Positions 34,027-45,600 of a stretch of DNA of 64,000 nucleotides are shown piece by piece. The stretch lies in NCBI RefSeq assembly GCF_026745355.1, contig NC_079204.1, positions 2,611,501 to 2,675,500 on the forward strand. The letters run 5' to 3'. The stretch is from Beta vulgaris subsp. vulgaris (lineage: Eukaryota; Streptophyta; Magnoliopsida; Caryophyllales; Amaranthaceae). The position numbers were made by a program, and so were the translations under genes. The notes beneath the pieces were generated by a model, which did not search any database, had not been told where the DNA came from, and worked only from the letters and a program-made list of their open reading frames with translations. Within the stretch, counting starts at the first letter, position 1. Every line of letters begins with the position of its first letter.

Positions 34027-34941
34027 CTGTGTAACCCCCATCAAAAGAAAGGAATGATGTCAATGACGGGGCACACAACCTAGTGAAAGTACAGAATCAG
34101 AACTAACTACCCACACTTGACCTGAGAGATTATAACTTATAAGCCTCTATCAACTACATCCATTATCACGCATATTGGTACCCAAAACTCTTCCAATCAT
34201 ACCACGAAAGCTCCGAAATGGTACAAACTTGTCCCATAAGTGTACCAATGGGAAGGGTTTTGAGTACCACTAATTTTTCTTTTGGAGAGTGTAAATGTGT
34301 AATAGTCCCTGATATTGGTTAGCACTTCCTCTTGATCTAGTGAAAGTATAAGATAAAACAACTACCAAACCCGAACAACTTTCGACACGAAGCACGATTT
34401 CGAACAAAGATCCTCAAAAACCTTAAACATATCTATCCTAGCATTATCTAACATCTTTATTGTAATTCTAAGAACTCATCCTGGAAATACAGGGTACATC
34501 TAAGTAACTAACCAATAACCATGATTCCACATTGTTATTTCTGGATGATTTTTGGGTTGCAAAGATCATATTAGTTAAACAAAATAAAGTTAGAAATCTT
34601 GTGGGTTTAACATGAACTCACAAAAACCATTCTTTCTCAATGAATCCCATGAATTTACTAACAATATACTCAAACATATAAAATATTCTTCAAGATGACA
34701 ATAAATTCTTCTATCAACAAAAGGGGGAATAAATTTGACCAAGTCTAAAATGATCTATAACCAAATAAAAACAGATCTACACAATAACAAAAAGGGAAAT
34801 AAATTCTAAACATGCTAAAAATTGAATAATATACATGACTATTAATTATACAAAAAAAAAAAATCTGTTTTTGAAGAAAAGACACAAACCCAATTCACTA
34901 ATCTTGTAAATAACAATTTTTGTAAAAAAAAAGGAGCTTAC
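34027..34941 (-). other. Leader intron of the Cys-rich gene
   Basis: On the minus strand the donor reads CTCAA|GTAAGCTCC and the acceptor GTTACACAG|ACTTTCAATGG, 7 bp before the ATG. AT-rich throughout with no other gene. Placed by splice consensus only. Confidence 0.5.
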
Positions 34942-35100
34942 TTGAGCTAAATCAAAGGTTGACCCAGAAAACCCAATTGAAGCACCTGCAAAAATGAACA
35001 AAAAATACCAAAAACAAACACAAATCCCACTTACTTTCTCTCTCTTTCTTTTCTCTGAAATTTGTGAAAAACGGGAAATGTTGTGGAAAAGGAAGCTTCA

Positions 35101-35108
35101 TATTTATA
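35101..35108 (-). promoter_or_regulatory. TATA box of the Cys-rich gene
   Basis: TATAAATA on the minus strand, followed about 30 bp downstream by a pyrimidine- and A-rich leader typical of plant 5' UTRs. Confidence 0.6.
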
Positions 35109-35109
35109 G

Positions 35110-36300
35110 AGTAAAAAGGGGATAAAGAAACAAGATAAGGGGTGTTGTTGGAAAGTAGATGAAATTCAACTGAAATTTCCTCTAAATTTTAGTTTTTATT
35201 TGTTTTTTTATTAGTTTACCCATTTCGCATACATAATTTAAGTTGCGGTTGTTTATCAAAGGATACATCTCCTCTATTTTTTACAATTTTCATTTATACG
35301 TTTTTTTTTATTTAGATGCAATATTTTCTTTGTTAGTAAATAATTCGACATCTTTATCCTCATTTTAACTATCCCACATATGAAAGTCTGGGCAATTAGG
35401 TCAAATTTTACACTCTCACGTCTTTCTTTGATATTTGTATAAAAAGGCATTTGTTACAACAAATTGAAAACAGAGGTAGTATATTACGACATTGTGTATT
35501 GTATTGAAGTTAATATTATGAATTGAGAGAAATAAAGTAAAAAAACTTATTATAGGAAAAATAATAAAATTATTAGAAACTATTCAAATATAGAAAAAAA
35601 AAATGGGTATTTTTGTCTTCTTTTACTGATATTTGTGAAGTAGACCATAAAATTAGGAAAAGTCAAAGTCTTTATTTTAAAAAAAAAAAACTGATTTTTT
35701 GCAATAGAGGATATATAGATAGAGTGTGGAGAGGAAGTTGGCGAGTGAGACGGAGGTGCATTTACTGTCACGTGTTAGTGGGATGATATTTAGATCAGCC
35801 GTTGTGATGATGACACGTGGTGAACTCTAATAAATCTTGGCCGGTGTTTATATATATTTTTTTATAATAATAATAAATTTCCTGCATGTTTGGATGTAGC
35901 CGTTACTACATTACAAATTAAAATATGGTGGGGGTATGTAATTATTATTATAATAATAATGTTTGGTGATGGTAGGAAGTGTTTTGTTTGTTTGTGATTA
36001 AGATATATAATTATCTTTTGATGATCTTTGCTTGGATTTGGACGTTTTGTATGGGGGTCCACACATTTTGTGCTCTTTTGTTCTTTATCTTGTATGGATA
36101 TTTTGTCCAAATTAACCTTACGTTTATCATTTTGTTGTTCTCAGCTACCTTATGCCAATTTTCGGTATTGTCTTTTGTTTTTTCCGGTTTTTTAATGTCA
36201 TGTTATATCACTTGAGATTTGACCAATTCAAACCCTTTTAAAAAATTTCCCATTTTTTCTGTGTGCACTCTCTCTTTGTCATATCTATGTGACACTTTGT
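35110..36300. other. Upstream intergenic region
   Basis: AT-rich. It contains two G-boxes (see 35769-35819). No gene supported. Confidence 0.4.
35769..35819. promoter_or_regulatory. Pair of CACGTG G-box/ABRE-like motifs
   Basis: CACGTG at 35769-35774 and 35814-35819 (context ACACGTGG), 45 bp apart in otherwise AT-rich DNA. Such pairs are typical binding sites of bZIP and bHLH factors. The target may be the minus-strand gene about 660 bp away; this is inferred. Confidence 0.4.
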
Positions 36301-39186
36301 ACCACCAATCCATCATTAAATTCCTCTCTAACTTTAACTAAAATCGAAACAATCACCCTACTCAATTTTCACAAGGGTAATTTTGTTTTTCCCACAATTT
36401 TTAACCGGAAAAACAAAAGTAAACGTCGGAAATCGGCATGTCGAGCCATCCTGCCGGACGAGCAGCATCAATTGAATCGGCATACACAACCATCAAGAAC
36501 ACTAGCACTACCAATGACTGGCTAAAAACAAATAGAACACTCTTTCTTACTCCAGGCAAGTAGTACAAGTTGATTGACAACAACAAAATTGTAAAGTGAG
36601 TTAGTTTAGGACAGTAATTTTTGTATAAGGTAGTTTATTGTAAAAACTTGAAAGTTAAAGATAGTTTGAGACAAAAAATCCTTTTTATATTGATGGTGAT
36701 TTTGTATAGAAAACTTTGATGGTGTCTTGAACTACTAATGATTTTATTAGAGTTGCTTTTGTGGACTTTTTCTTTGTTGGCTACCCTTCTTTGTAATGGC
36801 ACTAAATTTATGTTATGCTACGCATACTCTAATTCACTAACTACTCGTTTGATAATAAGACTTTTCTTTATTTTTTTTTAAGTAGAATTTTTAAAATTAA
36901 TTATAGATTTCTAGCAACATGTAAAAAAAAAAAGTCATGTTATATCCTATTTGATTCAGCTTAATGCAAATATTAAAAAGGTCAATATTTTATATGTGTT
37001 ATAAATATGCTACTAAAAATATTAATGGTCAACATATGTCTTGAAGACTAAAAAAACAAATAGAGAACTTGTTATGCATAAAGAAAGTTTGTATTGTGTA
37101 CGTACATGCACATGTTGAGAGTGAGAATAACAATATGGGATGAGTTAATGGCAGGGGTGTATTGGAGATTTACGGGATCCTGCTCTAAAATGAAAATTGG
37201 GCCTTGCATAAATAAATTCATAGAAGATTTCAATGATTTAACAATTAAATTAGAGTGTCAAATGGATTGATATAACCCGAAGAAATAAAGTTCATATCAA
37301 TAACATCCACTGATTAAATTTCTCCAATCTCGAAGTGATGTCGAGTCCGTTCAAACGAAATTAACTTTCGACACAAAAAATTAAAAGATTATTAAGCTAA
37401 CAAATTTTTAAAAATAAAGTAAGTATTATAAAGCATAATTGTTGCTCATAAAGTACCTTCGCCAAATTTTTTGCCACTCTGTCTTAGACACTCAATTATG
37501 TGCTTGGTTAACATGAAACATATATCCACAACAATCATATTAAGATTTTTTTTCTTCAATAGTTATATTCAATATGGTTAGCAATTGAGCCTGAAGTAAA
37601 AAAAAATGTTAAAATAAAAAACAAAATGCTTACTAATTACTATTCAAATTAGACAATATTCTCAGCAGACAAATAAAAAAAAGCGCATATTACAGAAAAA
37701 TCAAAATCAAAATCAAAATACTATTTGATTGCAGAAAAATTCAAGCACGTACTTGCAGAAAAATTCAGGCACATAATTGCAGAAAAATAAAATCAAAATA
37801 CTACATATTGCAAAAAAAATTCAGTCGGAATAAATTCAAGAGCATAATTGCAAAAAAAATAATCTAAATTGCACAAAAATTCAAGCGCACAAACTCAAGC
37901 AAGAAAATAGTACATTTTTGATCGAAGAGATTAAGAAAGGTTAATCGCCTGATTGCATGAATTACGAGGGAGACTGCTGGAGAGTCAAGGAGGTTATCTT
38001 TACTTATTTGCCATTTACAAACTACAAAGCGTTAGACTTAAATTGAGCCCTCCAAATAAAACCCAATTTTTTTTGGGCTGGGGGCTTTGTGCAAAGGAGC
38101 TCTTTGCATACCCCCAATAACGAGACTGGTTAATAGTTAAAACCTCCCTCGATTCCAGGATCAATTCCAACTATGGTGATAAGTGATGAATTTTTTTTCA
38201 ATGTAATTAGTGCAATACAATAAATATTTTGCTAAGTAATTCTGCAAAATTTATCTTCTTGTACTGTGTTTAATTATTTTCGCATGTTTTTTACAAGTTA
38301 TTTTAACAAGTTAAGTTTGGGATCATGGATAACTTGACTTACATCAACTCATGCATACTAGCATTTTTTTTGCACATTATGCATATGTTTCATATTAACA
38401 TTTTTTCTCAATTAGTTATTAATTAGTATTATAAAAAATTCAATTCGAACATACATTTATACGTTTTCTCTTGAACGATGTTTCATTAGTTTTTTCAGCT
38501 AGTTGCTCAGCATTATTCAATATTTCAGGCCATGATCTGCTCCGAACCCACAGACCCGATTTTTTAGGAAAAAAAAGACGAGTCATGTTTCATGTACAAT
38601 CTAAACCAGATATTTTGACCGCCAAACTTTTTTTTCCTTACTCGGGCTCCGATTCAGATCTGATTCGTTACCACATTTACATCTCACTATCTCTTTTACT
38701 AGTAGTCATTATTCAATATTCACTGCCTTCAAACTACTCTTTCCAACAACAACAACACTGCCAACCACCATTCACCCACCGTCACCCCATCGGTATTAAC
38801 TCTTTTCTACACGTGTCGGCCAATATTGCTCAACTTTGCAACTCTAGGGTTTTGAGGTGTGAGAAAGCTAAGAAGTGAGTTGAGAATTGGAAAATGGTAG
38901 AGTAAGTAGGGTTTTGTGTTTTAAATGTTTAGAAATCTTTAAGATCAAAAAATCGAGCTTGGCCCAATATAAGTAAGAATAATGTTATAACCTAAGTCCT
39001 AACCCAATATGATATAGGTTATGTTTAAATCCGGTCATTTCAAGTTATTTTTAGGTTGAAAAAGTCAACATGAACTTAACCCATTATATTCTCAGGTTGA
39101 GTTGAGTCGACCTATTTTTTGTGTGGAAAATCTCAGCTCAAACCCCAAATTTTCAAATCAGTTTCAAGTGGGGTTATCAGGTTAAG
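36301..39186. other. Intergenic DNA with low-complexity repeats
   Basis: No gene that I can support. The region 37680-37910 is a degenerate array of TTGCAGAAAAATTCAAGC-like units. Frames at 36289-36586 (both strands) and 38471-38878 lack a proper ATG start or family match. Confidence 0.4.
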
Positions 39187-39505
39187 GCTATGTTTAGTTC
39201 ACCTGAAATTTTCTGATCTGAACTTATCTGATCTGATCTGAACTTATTTTTTCTGATCTGATCTGATCTGAACTGATCTGATTACATGATCTTATCTTTT
39301 AGATTTTTCTCAATATATAAGAAAAAATATAGTCATGTGAGGTCTTGTTTGATTCGTTTTATTAATATTCAATTATTATAATTTTTAATAATATGTAATG
39401 AAAGATATAATGATTTTTAAATATAAGCATGATTTGAACTTATTTTTTCTAATCTGATCTGATTAGATCTGAAATAAGCAAAAAATAAGGTGAACTGAAC
39501 ATAGC
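39187..39505. mobile_element. MITE-like element with TGATC-rich ends
   Basis: Inverted termini GCTATGTTTAGTTCACCT and AGGTGAACTGAACATAGC enclose CTGATCTGAT microsatellite-like runs. No coding capacity. No clear target-site duplication seen. Confidence 0.65.
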
Positions 39506-40240
39506 AGTTTTTGCCGGCCCAACTCATACGCAAATTCGTCTAGAACCTCTCATACGCAAATTCGCCACTTATCCGCAAATTCGAAAGATCGAATTGCAGA
39601 AGCTCGTTCCAGGTTCTTGTTTTGTTCCTTAGATGAATCTAGTTGTTTTGTTGCGGATTTTGGTGTGGAATTGCGATTTTTAAGACCTACTTCATGTGAT
39701 TATTCATGCGATTGGTTTTATGCGGTTGTTATTGTTTGTTTCATGAATTCAACTTATTTTTTCTTTATCTCATATATGTTATTTCATGTTTTTAGGGATG
39801 GATAATCTACATGTTATAAACTTATGATTCGAATGAATTTCTGGTATAACTTGTTAATTCATGTTTGTTTCATGGAACTAAATGATAAGAAAATTTATGT
39901 TACAATTTGTAGATGCGCAAATTTGTGTTCACTTGTTCTTGTTTGATTTCATCATATCAATTTTTCAAGTGTTGTGGCTGGAAATCAGGAATGAATGAAC
40001 TTTCATCCCCGGGCTCAGGGACGGGCCTGTTCATGGGGTGATTACCGATATAGTTAAATAAGAACTGTCCAAGGTGATGGGGTTTTTGACTGTAATTAAT
40101 TTCATAAATTAGTGGTCCTCAAAGGAATGGTTAAATTTAGTGGTAAAAAGCAAATTTATTAGCTGTGATCGCGTTTTTACTATGGCTTTGCAGCGATTTG
40201 AGTGTACTCTACTGATTATTGATGGCAATGAATTGATATA

Positions 40241-40340
40241 GGACGGGTTTTTCTGTTGTATGTGTCGAATAGGTGAGAGTTGAGAAGTCAGGACGGGTTT
40301 TTCTGTTGTATGTGTTGAATAGGTGAGAGTTGAGAAGTCA
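40241..40340 (+). repeat. 50-bp perfect-length tandem duplication ending on the POP5 ATG
   Basis: Units 40241-40290 and 40291-40340 differ at one base (GTCGAATAGG versus GTTGAATAGG). The A of the POP5 start codon is the last base of unit 2. Each unit carries a possible splice acceptor (GAATAG|GTGAG). Confidence 0.9.
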
Positions 40341-41983
40341 TGGTGGGATTTAAAAATAGGTACATGGTGCTGGAAATTTTTCTAGATCCAAACAAGGATC
40401 TCAAGGTGGATGATCCTGTTATTGTTACCCAGTTCAATGTGTCGAAAGCAATGAAAGACAGCATTCTTGTCAACTTTGGGGAGTGTGGTCTGGCTTCTTC
40501 ACTTGGGTCTTTTCAGGGTAAGTGCCTAAAGATAGTGTTGATTTATATATTTGCATGTAGTCGTTCTATCGTCTGACTTGAGCCAGGATGTATGTGCAGT
40601 TAAGTATGTGAATCCAATTACCAAGCTGTGTATCGTTCGAACATCAAGGGAGGACTACCAGAAAGTCTGGTGTGCAATTACCATGGTTTCCAGCATTGGA
40701 AATTGCCCTGCTTTATGCAATTTGCTTGATCTAAGTGGTGAGTTGCAGAATTACTATTGTAATCTGGAATAGCTAAATCATGTTTTTTCGAGTACTGTAT
40801 GCTATGCATTTATGCTCTCAATTGAACTCAGTAACCAGTTGTTCACAAACGTTCTTTAAGAATTTAGCTTCTAATCTGATCTTGGCTATCTATAGTTGCA
40901 ATATGTTAACTTTAGTTGCATTAAAGCTTGAGGTACTATAGGTCCTACTAAAATTTCATTGTGTTTTGTGAACAAAGTGATGTTGATTGCGTTTTATTCT
41001 CTCACTCAAGTCTTTTTACTGATACAATGTGAAGTGTGTGTTCATTGTGTAGGGTGGGTAGTAAGTTAAAGGCAAATGGAGTATTCGATTGAGAATACAC
41101 TGGTAAATGCGTATTGCGACGAGGTCATTATTCATTCTTCAACCCAAAAGGAAAAAAATTAAAATTGAGGTCCAAATATCCAATCATAAGTCTAGGATGT
41201 CTGTTGAAAGTCAATCTATTATTGACTCTTGTTAATCAAGAATTTTTAGCTCTAATTTGAATGCTGGATTAGTTGGCTTGATTAGTTGATGAAATTTGGA
41301 TTGACAACTTAGGACAAGCACCTCTAGCCAAGATAGATTCATGATCCGCACCTTGTGTTTTTGCTCTCTGATTTCACTGTACAAACCCTAGTATGTATAT
41401 TGGTAAGCTTCTCTCGAAGCTCAGGCTCTATTCTCCTCACCTTAATTTCACTTAATTTAGAAAGAATAAGTTCAAGGATAATAAGATGAGTGAAAGTTTG
41501 TTAAGAGAACATAACCATTGATGCTTTCCATGTAGACGGTGTAATGCAACATATTTGGCTGTTCACTACAGTTAGTAGCCAACTAGCCATTGGCTTGTAG
41601 TACCACATTTACTATGCTTTATGATGAATACATTACAATCTGTCTTTGATACGATTGAATTGTTTTACCCTGAAAGACGTTACTTTTACTTCCATAGATC
41701 TAAGATGATGTACACGTGAACTGAAGAAATGTTCTGCACCCTGTTTGTTTGGATTGCTGCATTATGTCTGAAAGGTTTTTGGTCGACATTCAGATATGTG
41801 ATTTGCTTACATCCTGGTTCTCTATATATTGCAGGAAGTATTAAAGCTTGCAGAAAGGCTGCCTTGAGTTGTGAAGAAGCAAAATTTGAGCAGTACAAAC
41901 TTGTAAAGGGAGGTCAAGTTACAGATGAGTTGAATAAGCAAATGCAAAACTATCTCGAGAGGATTAGATTACTGGAGCATTAG
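40340..41983 (+). CDS. POP5: RNase P/MRP protein subunit POP5
   Basis: Three exons, 40340-40517, 40600-40737 and 41835-41983, continuous phase, 154 residues (plant POP5 is about 150). The N-terminus is MVGFKNRYMVLEIFLDPNK, followed by the Pop5/Rpp14 fold: SILVNFGECGLASSLGSFQ, then VKYVNPITKLCIVRTSREDY and MVSSIGNCPALCNLLDLSGS. A C-terminal helix follows (ACRKAALSCEEAKFEQYKLV and LERIRLLEH). POP5 is a core protein of nuclear RNase P and RNase MRP, needed for tRNA 5' maturation and rRNA processing. A leader intron probably runs from 39613 (CCAG|GTTCTT) to an acceptor within the 50-bp duplication. The 1.1-kb intron 2 has no recognisable insert. A decayed copy of exon 3 lies 17 kb downstream. Confidence 0.95.
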
Positions 41984-42627
41984 TGAGTATTCTTGTTCTT
42001 GTTTAGTAGCGAGGAGTGTTAGTTTTGAAATTGAGGTCAACACTCCTCTTCCACCACTCGGATAGGCTAGTGTTGTTTGGTGTTGAACAATGTTGGGAGG
42101 ATCATCCCGGGAATCGGGATCCCCGTTTGTACTAATGGACTATTTGTCCTATAACTAATGCACTAGTCTAACCCTGCAAAAAATACTTAGTTGAAAGGAA
42201 TGATCATAGAAAACAGTTGTCAAAATGTTTTCGCGGTAAGATAAAGGCAAACTTGGATTCCCCTTTAATCTCTCAAGATAAATAATACTCTCCATAAATA
42301 GGGGAGATCATTTAGTTATAAGTGTTATGCAAATTCTCCAATAATGCAATAGAGTATCATTTATTTCAAACCAGAGTCTCCTCCTACCCATCTTCTAAGA
42401 AACAAAATACAGGGCCAACCACCACTGTATAATACTTCTAGAATAAAGTATTAATGAATTATATATAGTAAACTCAACAGATCTCCACGTTATTAGCATT
42501 TACTCACCCATCTCATTCTGGTTATATCTCAAAAGTCCCTGAACTCTCTCACCTTGTAGAAGTATTTCATTGCCATCCATCCTTAATCTCATTTCAAACC
42601 TTATCGCACGCAGGCCGCAGCAGCAGC
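41984..42627. other. POP5 3' flank and NLR-1 promoter, possible LTR remnant
   Basis: Between about 42090 and 42415 the sequence has solo-LTR features: a start TGTTGGGAGGATCATCC, a promoter-like CCATAAATAGGGG at about 42293, and a downstream AATAGAGTATC. No clean target-site duplication was found, so the call is weak. Confidence 0.3.
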
Positions 42628-45600
42628 ATGGAAGCTGCCTTTGCAGGTGCGTTGAGCTCGACCATCTCGAGCATGCTGTCATTTCACATTTCGCAGAAGC
42701 TTACACAAATGGGTGTTTCAGAAGCTGAACTTCAACTAATGAAAGAGAAATTTCGTTCCATCCAACTGTTTGTTGACAATGTACCCAACACAGAATGGGG
42801 TACTGGTAGTCACCTGGTGAAACGCTTGCTTCAAAAAGTCAGCGGTTTGACTTTTTTAGTTGAAAACACCATTGATAAGTACGATACAGAAATCCTTCGC
42901 AGGAAGAATTGTTCATTCAAGAAAACTTCCATCTTGCCCCTCAGTTTTCGGACATCTCGCAACGTCGCAAACATCTTCTCATTGTTGAATGAGCTCCAGA
43001 AGGAGGCTTCTAAAATGGAAAGAGTAGCACAAGTTACGAGCCCTCATTTTAATCGTTATAATAGTGTTACATCGGATCGTGTTCCAGATCCAATGATCTC
43101 CAATTTTGTAGGAAGGAAAGGTGATGTGGACAAGATTGTGTCAACTTTGAGTGATGGCAATATGGGAACGGGAAGTAACATATGCATTATCGCTATAGTT
43201 GGAGTGGCAGGTACCATCTTATGTTCACTCCATGATCTTGTCTATTTAAAACATACTTTCTCCACTCTTAATCATTTGCAACATACTTCCTCCGTTCCGA
43301 TATACTTGCAACATTTGTATTTTCACATAATTGAATGCATAAATTTAACTATTACGGAGTAATATCTTCAGTTTTCAATAAATAAACATTATAAAAGATT
43401 TATATTATGAGAATATACATCAAGACGAATTTAACAAGATCTCACGTGTATATACTAATCATACTAAATGGTCAAAAGGGAGTGCATAAATAGTGCAAAA
43501 ATCCATGTTACAAGTAATTTGGAATTGAGGAAGTATAATTTGGACACACTTCTTAAAGTATATGAAGTATGAACAAAAGGATGGAGCTCATGTTATTATG
43601 CTAAAGAATGGAGACAAATGCCTTGTTAGGTGTCTTTTGTTACTAAACTTGTTTTTATATGCACGCTCATACGTACAAAATTATTTTTTTAGGAGATGAA
43701 AAAAATTAAATTAATTATTAATTATTTCTAATAAATTAGGAATATTTGAATTCTTGATGGTTTTCTTTTTGTAATATTTTTTTATTTTTTAAATTAGTTA
43801 GGTAGTTTTCTTTTTTATTTTTTCATTAAAGGAAGTAGTTATAATAGAGATGTTATGAGGGTAAAATGGGATTTCTAATATTTTGGTGTCCTACTCCTCT
43901 TCCCATATAGAATAGAGATTGAGAAGTGTTGCAATTAATATAAAACTTTATACCGTATATGTTGCAATTGTAAAAGAATGGAAAATGTTTTTTTTTTACC
44001 AAGAGCCATTCCCTGCAAGCGAAATGATTGATTCAAACAACAAATTTGAAGCATACCTCCACAAATTTGCATGCTTCACACATCTTTCACATTTATATTT
44101 AATTTGCAAATATTTATCTAATTAATTCCATTAATTTGATTTATTAGTCTAGAAAATGACAAGAGATGCAGCTTTTTTGACCAAACAAGATATGTGAAGA
44201 TATGCAAATCTTCTGAGAAAGGGGAGAGTGTTGAGATATGTAAAGGAGATGACTGATTTCTATATAGAGATGCTGTAAATCGAGTGCCTCTTCATCTTAG
44301 AAAAAAATGTTGCAGGAAATTGACTTAAACAAACTCAACTCACTCAAAACTCGACTCAATTCAACCTTAACTCAGGATGTTAACGAGTGGAGTCGAGCAA
44401 TCCTCTAACTCAAGTTCCAATAGCATCATTGATACTCCTAAGTCCATGGTAGAAGAAGACAGGAATAAGGAGAAGTTAACAAAATGTCTAATTAAGATCA
44501 TAATGACCTTGTGTCCTAGATCCGGTGGACGGTGGTAGGGTGACGCTAAATCAAATAATGTAAGTTCTTATAAGGTGTTTTCAGGGAAGATAGGTTCTAA
44601 AATGAGTTTTTTCACACAAAATTTGCTTTTAAAAAGTGTTTTATGACAGAAAAAGGATATTTTAGTTTTATAGATCTCATATAGAATGTCCGACGTAACA
44701 ACTTATTATTGGAGAGGGCCATTAATAATGTGCCACAAGAATATCTCCCCAATATTGAATGTTTTTGTGTAAATATTTCCTTATTGTTCTTGTAAGCATT
44801 TTTTGATCTTGTATAACCTATTTAAGGCCTTAAACATATAATTTGTTGATAATGAAAACTCAGTGTTGTTCTATATGTGATGGATAAGGCACACAAATGA
44901 TTTTTTCTTATTCCTTGCAGGTATTGGGAAAACAACCCTTGCTAGCAGGGTCTATCAAACTGATATAATTCAGAAAAAATTCAGCAAGATGTTCTGGATA
45001 AAAGTGGGTGCAGATTTTGACGCTGCAAGAATTTTGAAAGAAATGTTGCAGTCACTGGACGAAGAAATACAAAATTTGAGTGATTTCGAGGCCATCATGA
45101 GCAAGCTTCTTAATCTGATAAAAGGAGAACAAACTTTGATTGTTCTAGATGATTGTTCTATGAACCAAGAGCAGTTAAATCTACTCCATCCATTGCAAAG
45201 TGGTGGGGATAAAATCAGTATTCTGGTAACTACTAGGAGAGCAGAAGCTGCAAGGACCATGGGTGCTTCCTATATCCATACTTTGGAAGGATTATCTGAA
45301 GAGGATACTCGGAGCTTGTTTAAGTCAGTTGCCTTCCATGCAAGGCCAATAGAAGAGGATCGCAAGTTGGAAATGATCGAGAAAATGATTGTAGACAGGT
45401 GTTATGGTGTTCCTCGACTTATCTTGAAATTTGCAGGCTCATCACAAGATAAAGAGTTGATCTTGTCAACATTGTCGTCAAATTTCAGCTCGTTGCCCAA
45501 AGCTCTAAGGCGATGTTTTGCCTATTGTTCTATATTCCCAAAAGATGCCACTATCCAAAGATCTGATTTGATAAGGCTCTGGCTCGCCCAAGGTTTCATT

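Noticed and set aside
37680..37910. CRISPR-like spacing of TTGCAGAAAAATTCAAGC units
   Set aside because: Units are degenerate and irregular, and this is eukaryotic nuclear DNA; simple tandem decay explains it.
38471..38878. 135-residue plus-strand frame with a hydrophobic stretch
   Set aside because: Opens at TTG, the first in-frame ATG is far inside, and the sequence is repeat-like (CAACAACAAC, ACCCGAT). No domain seen.
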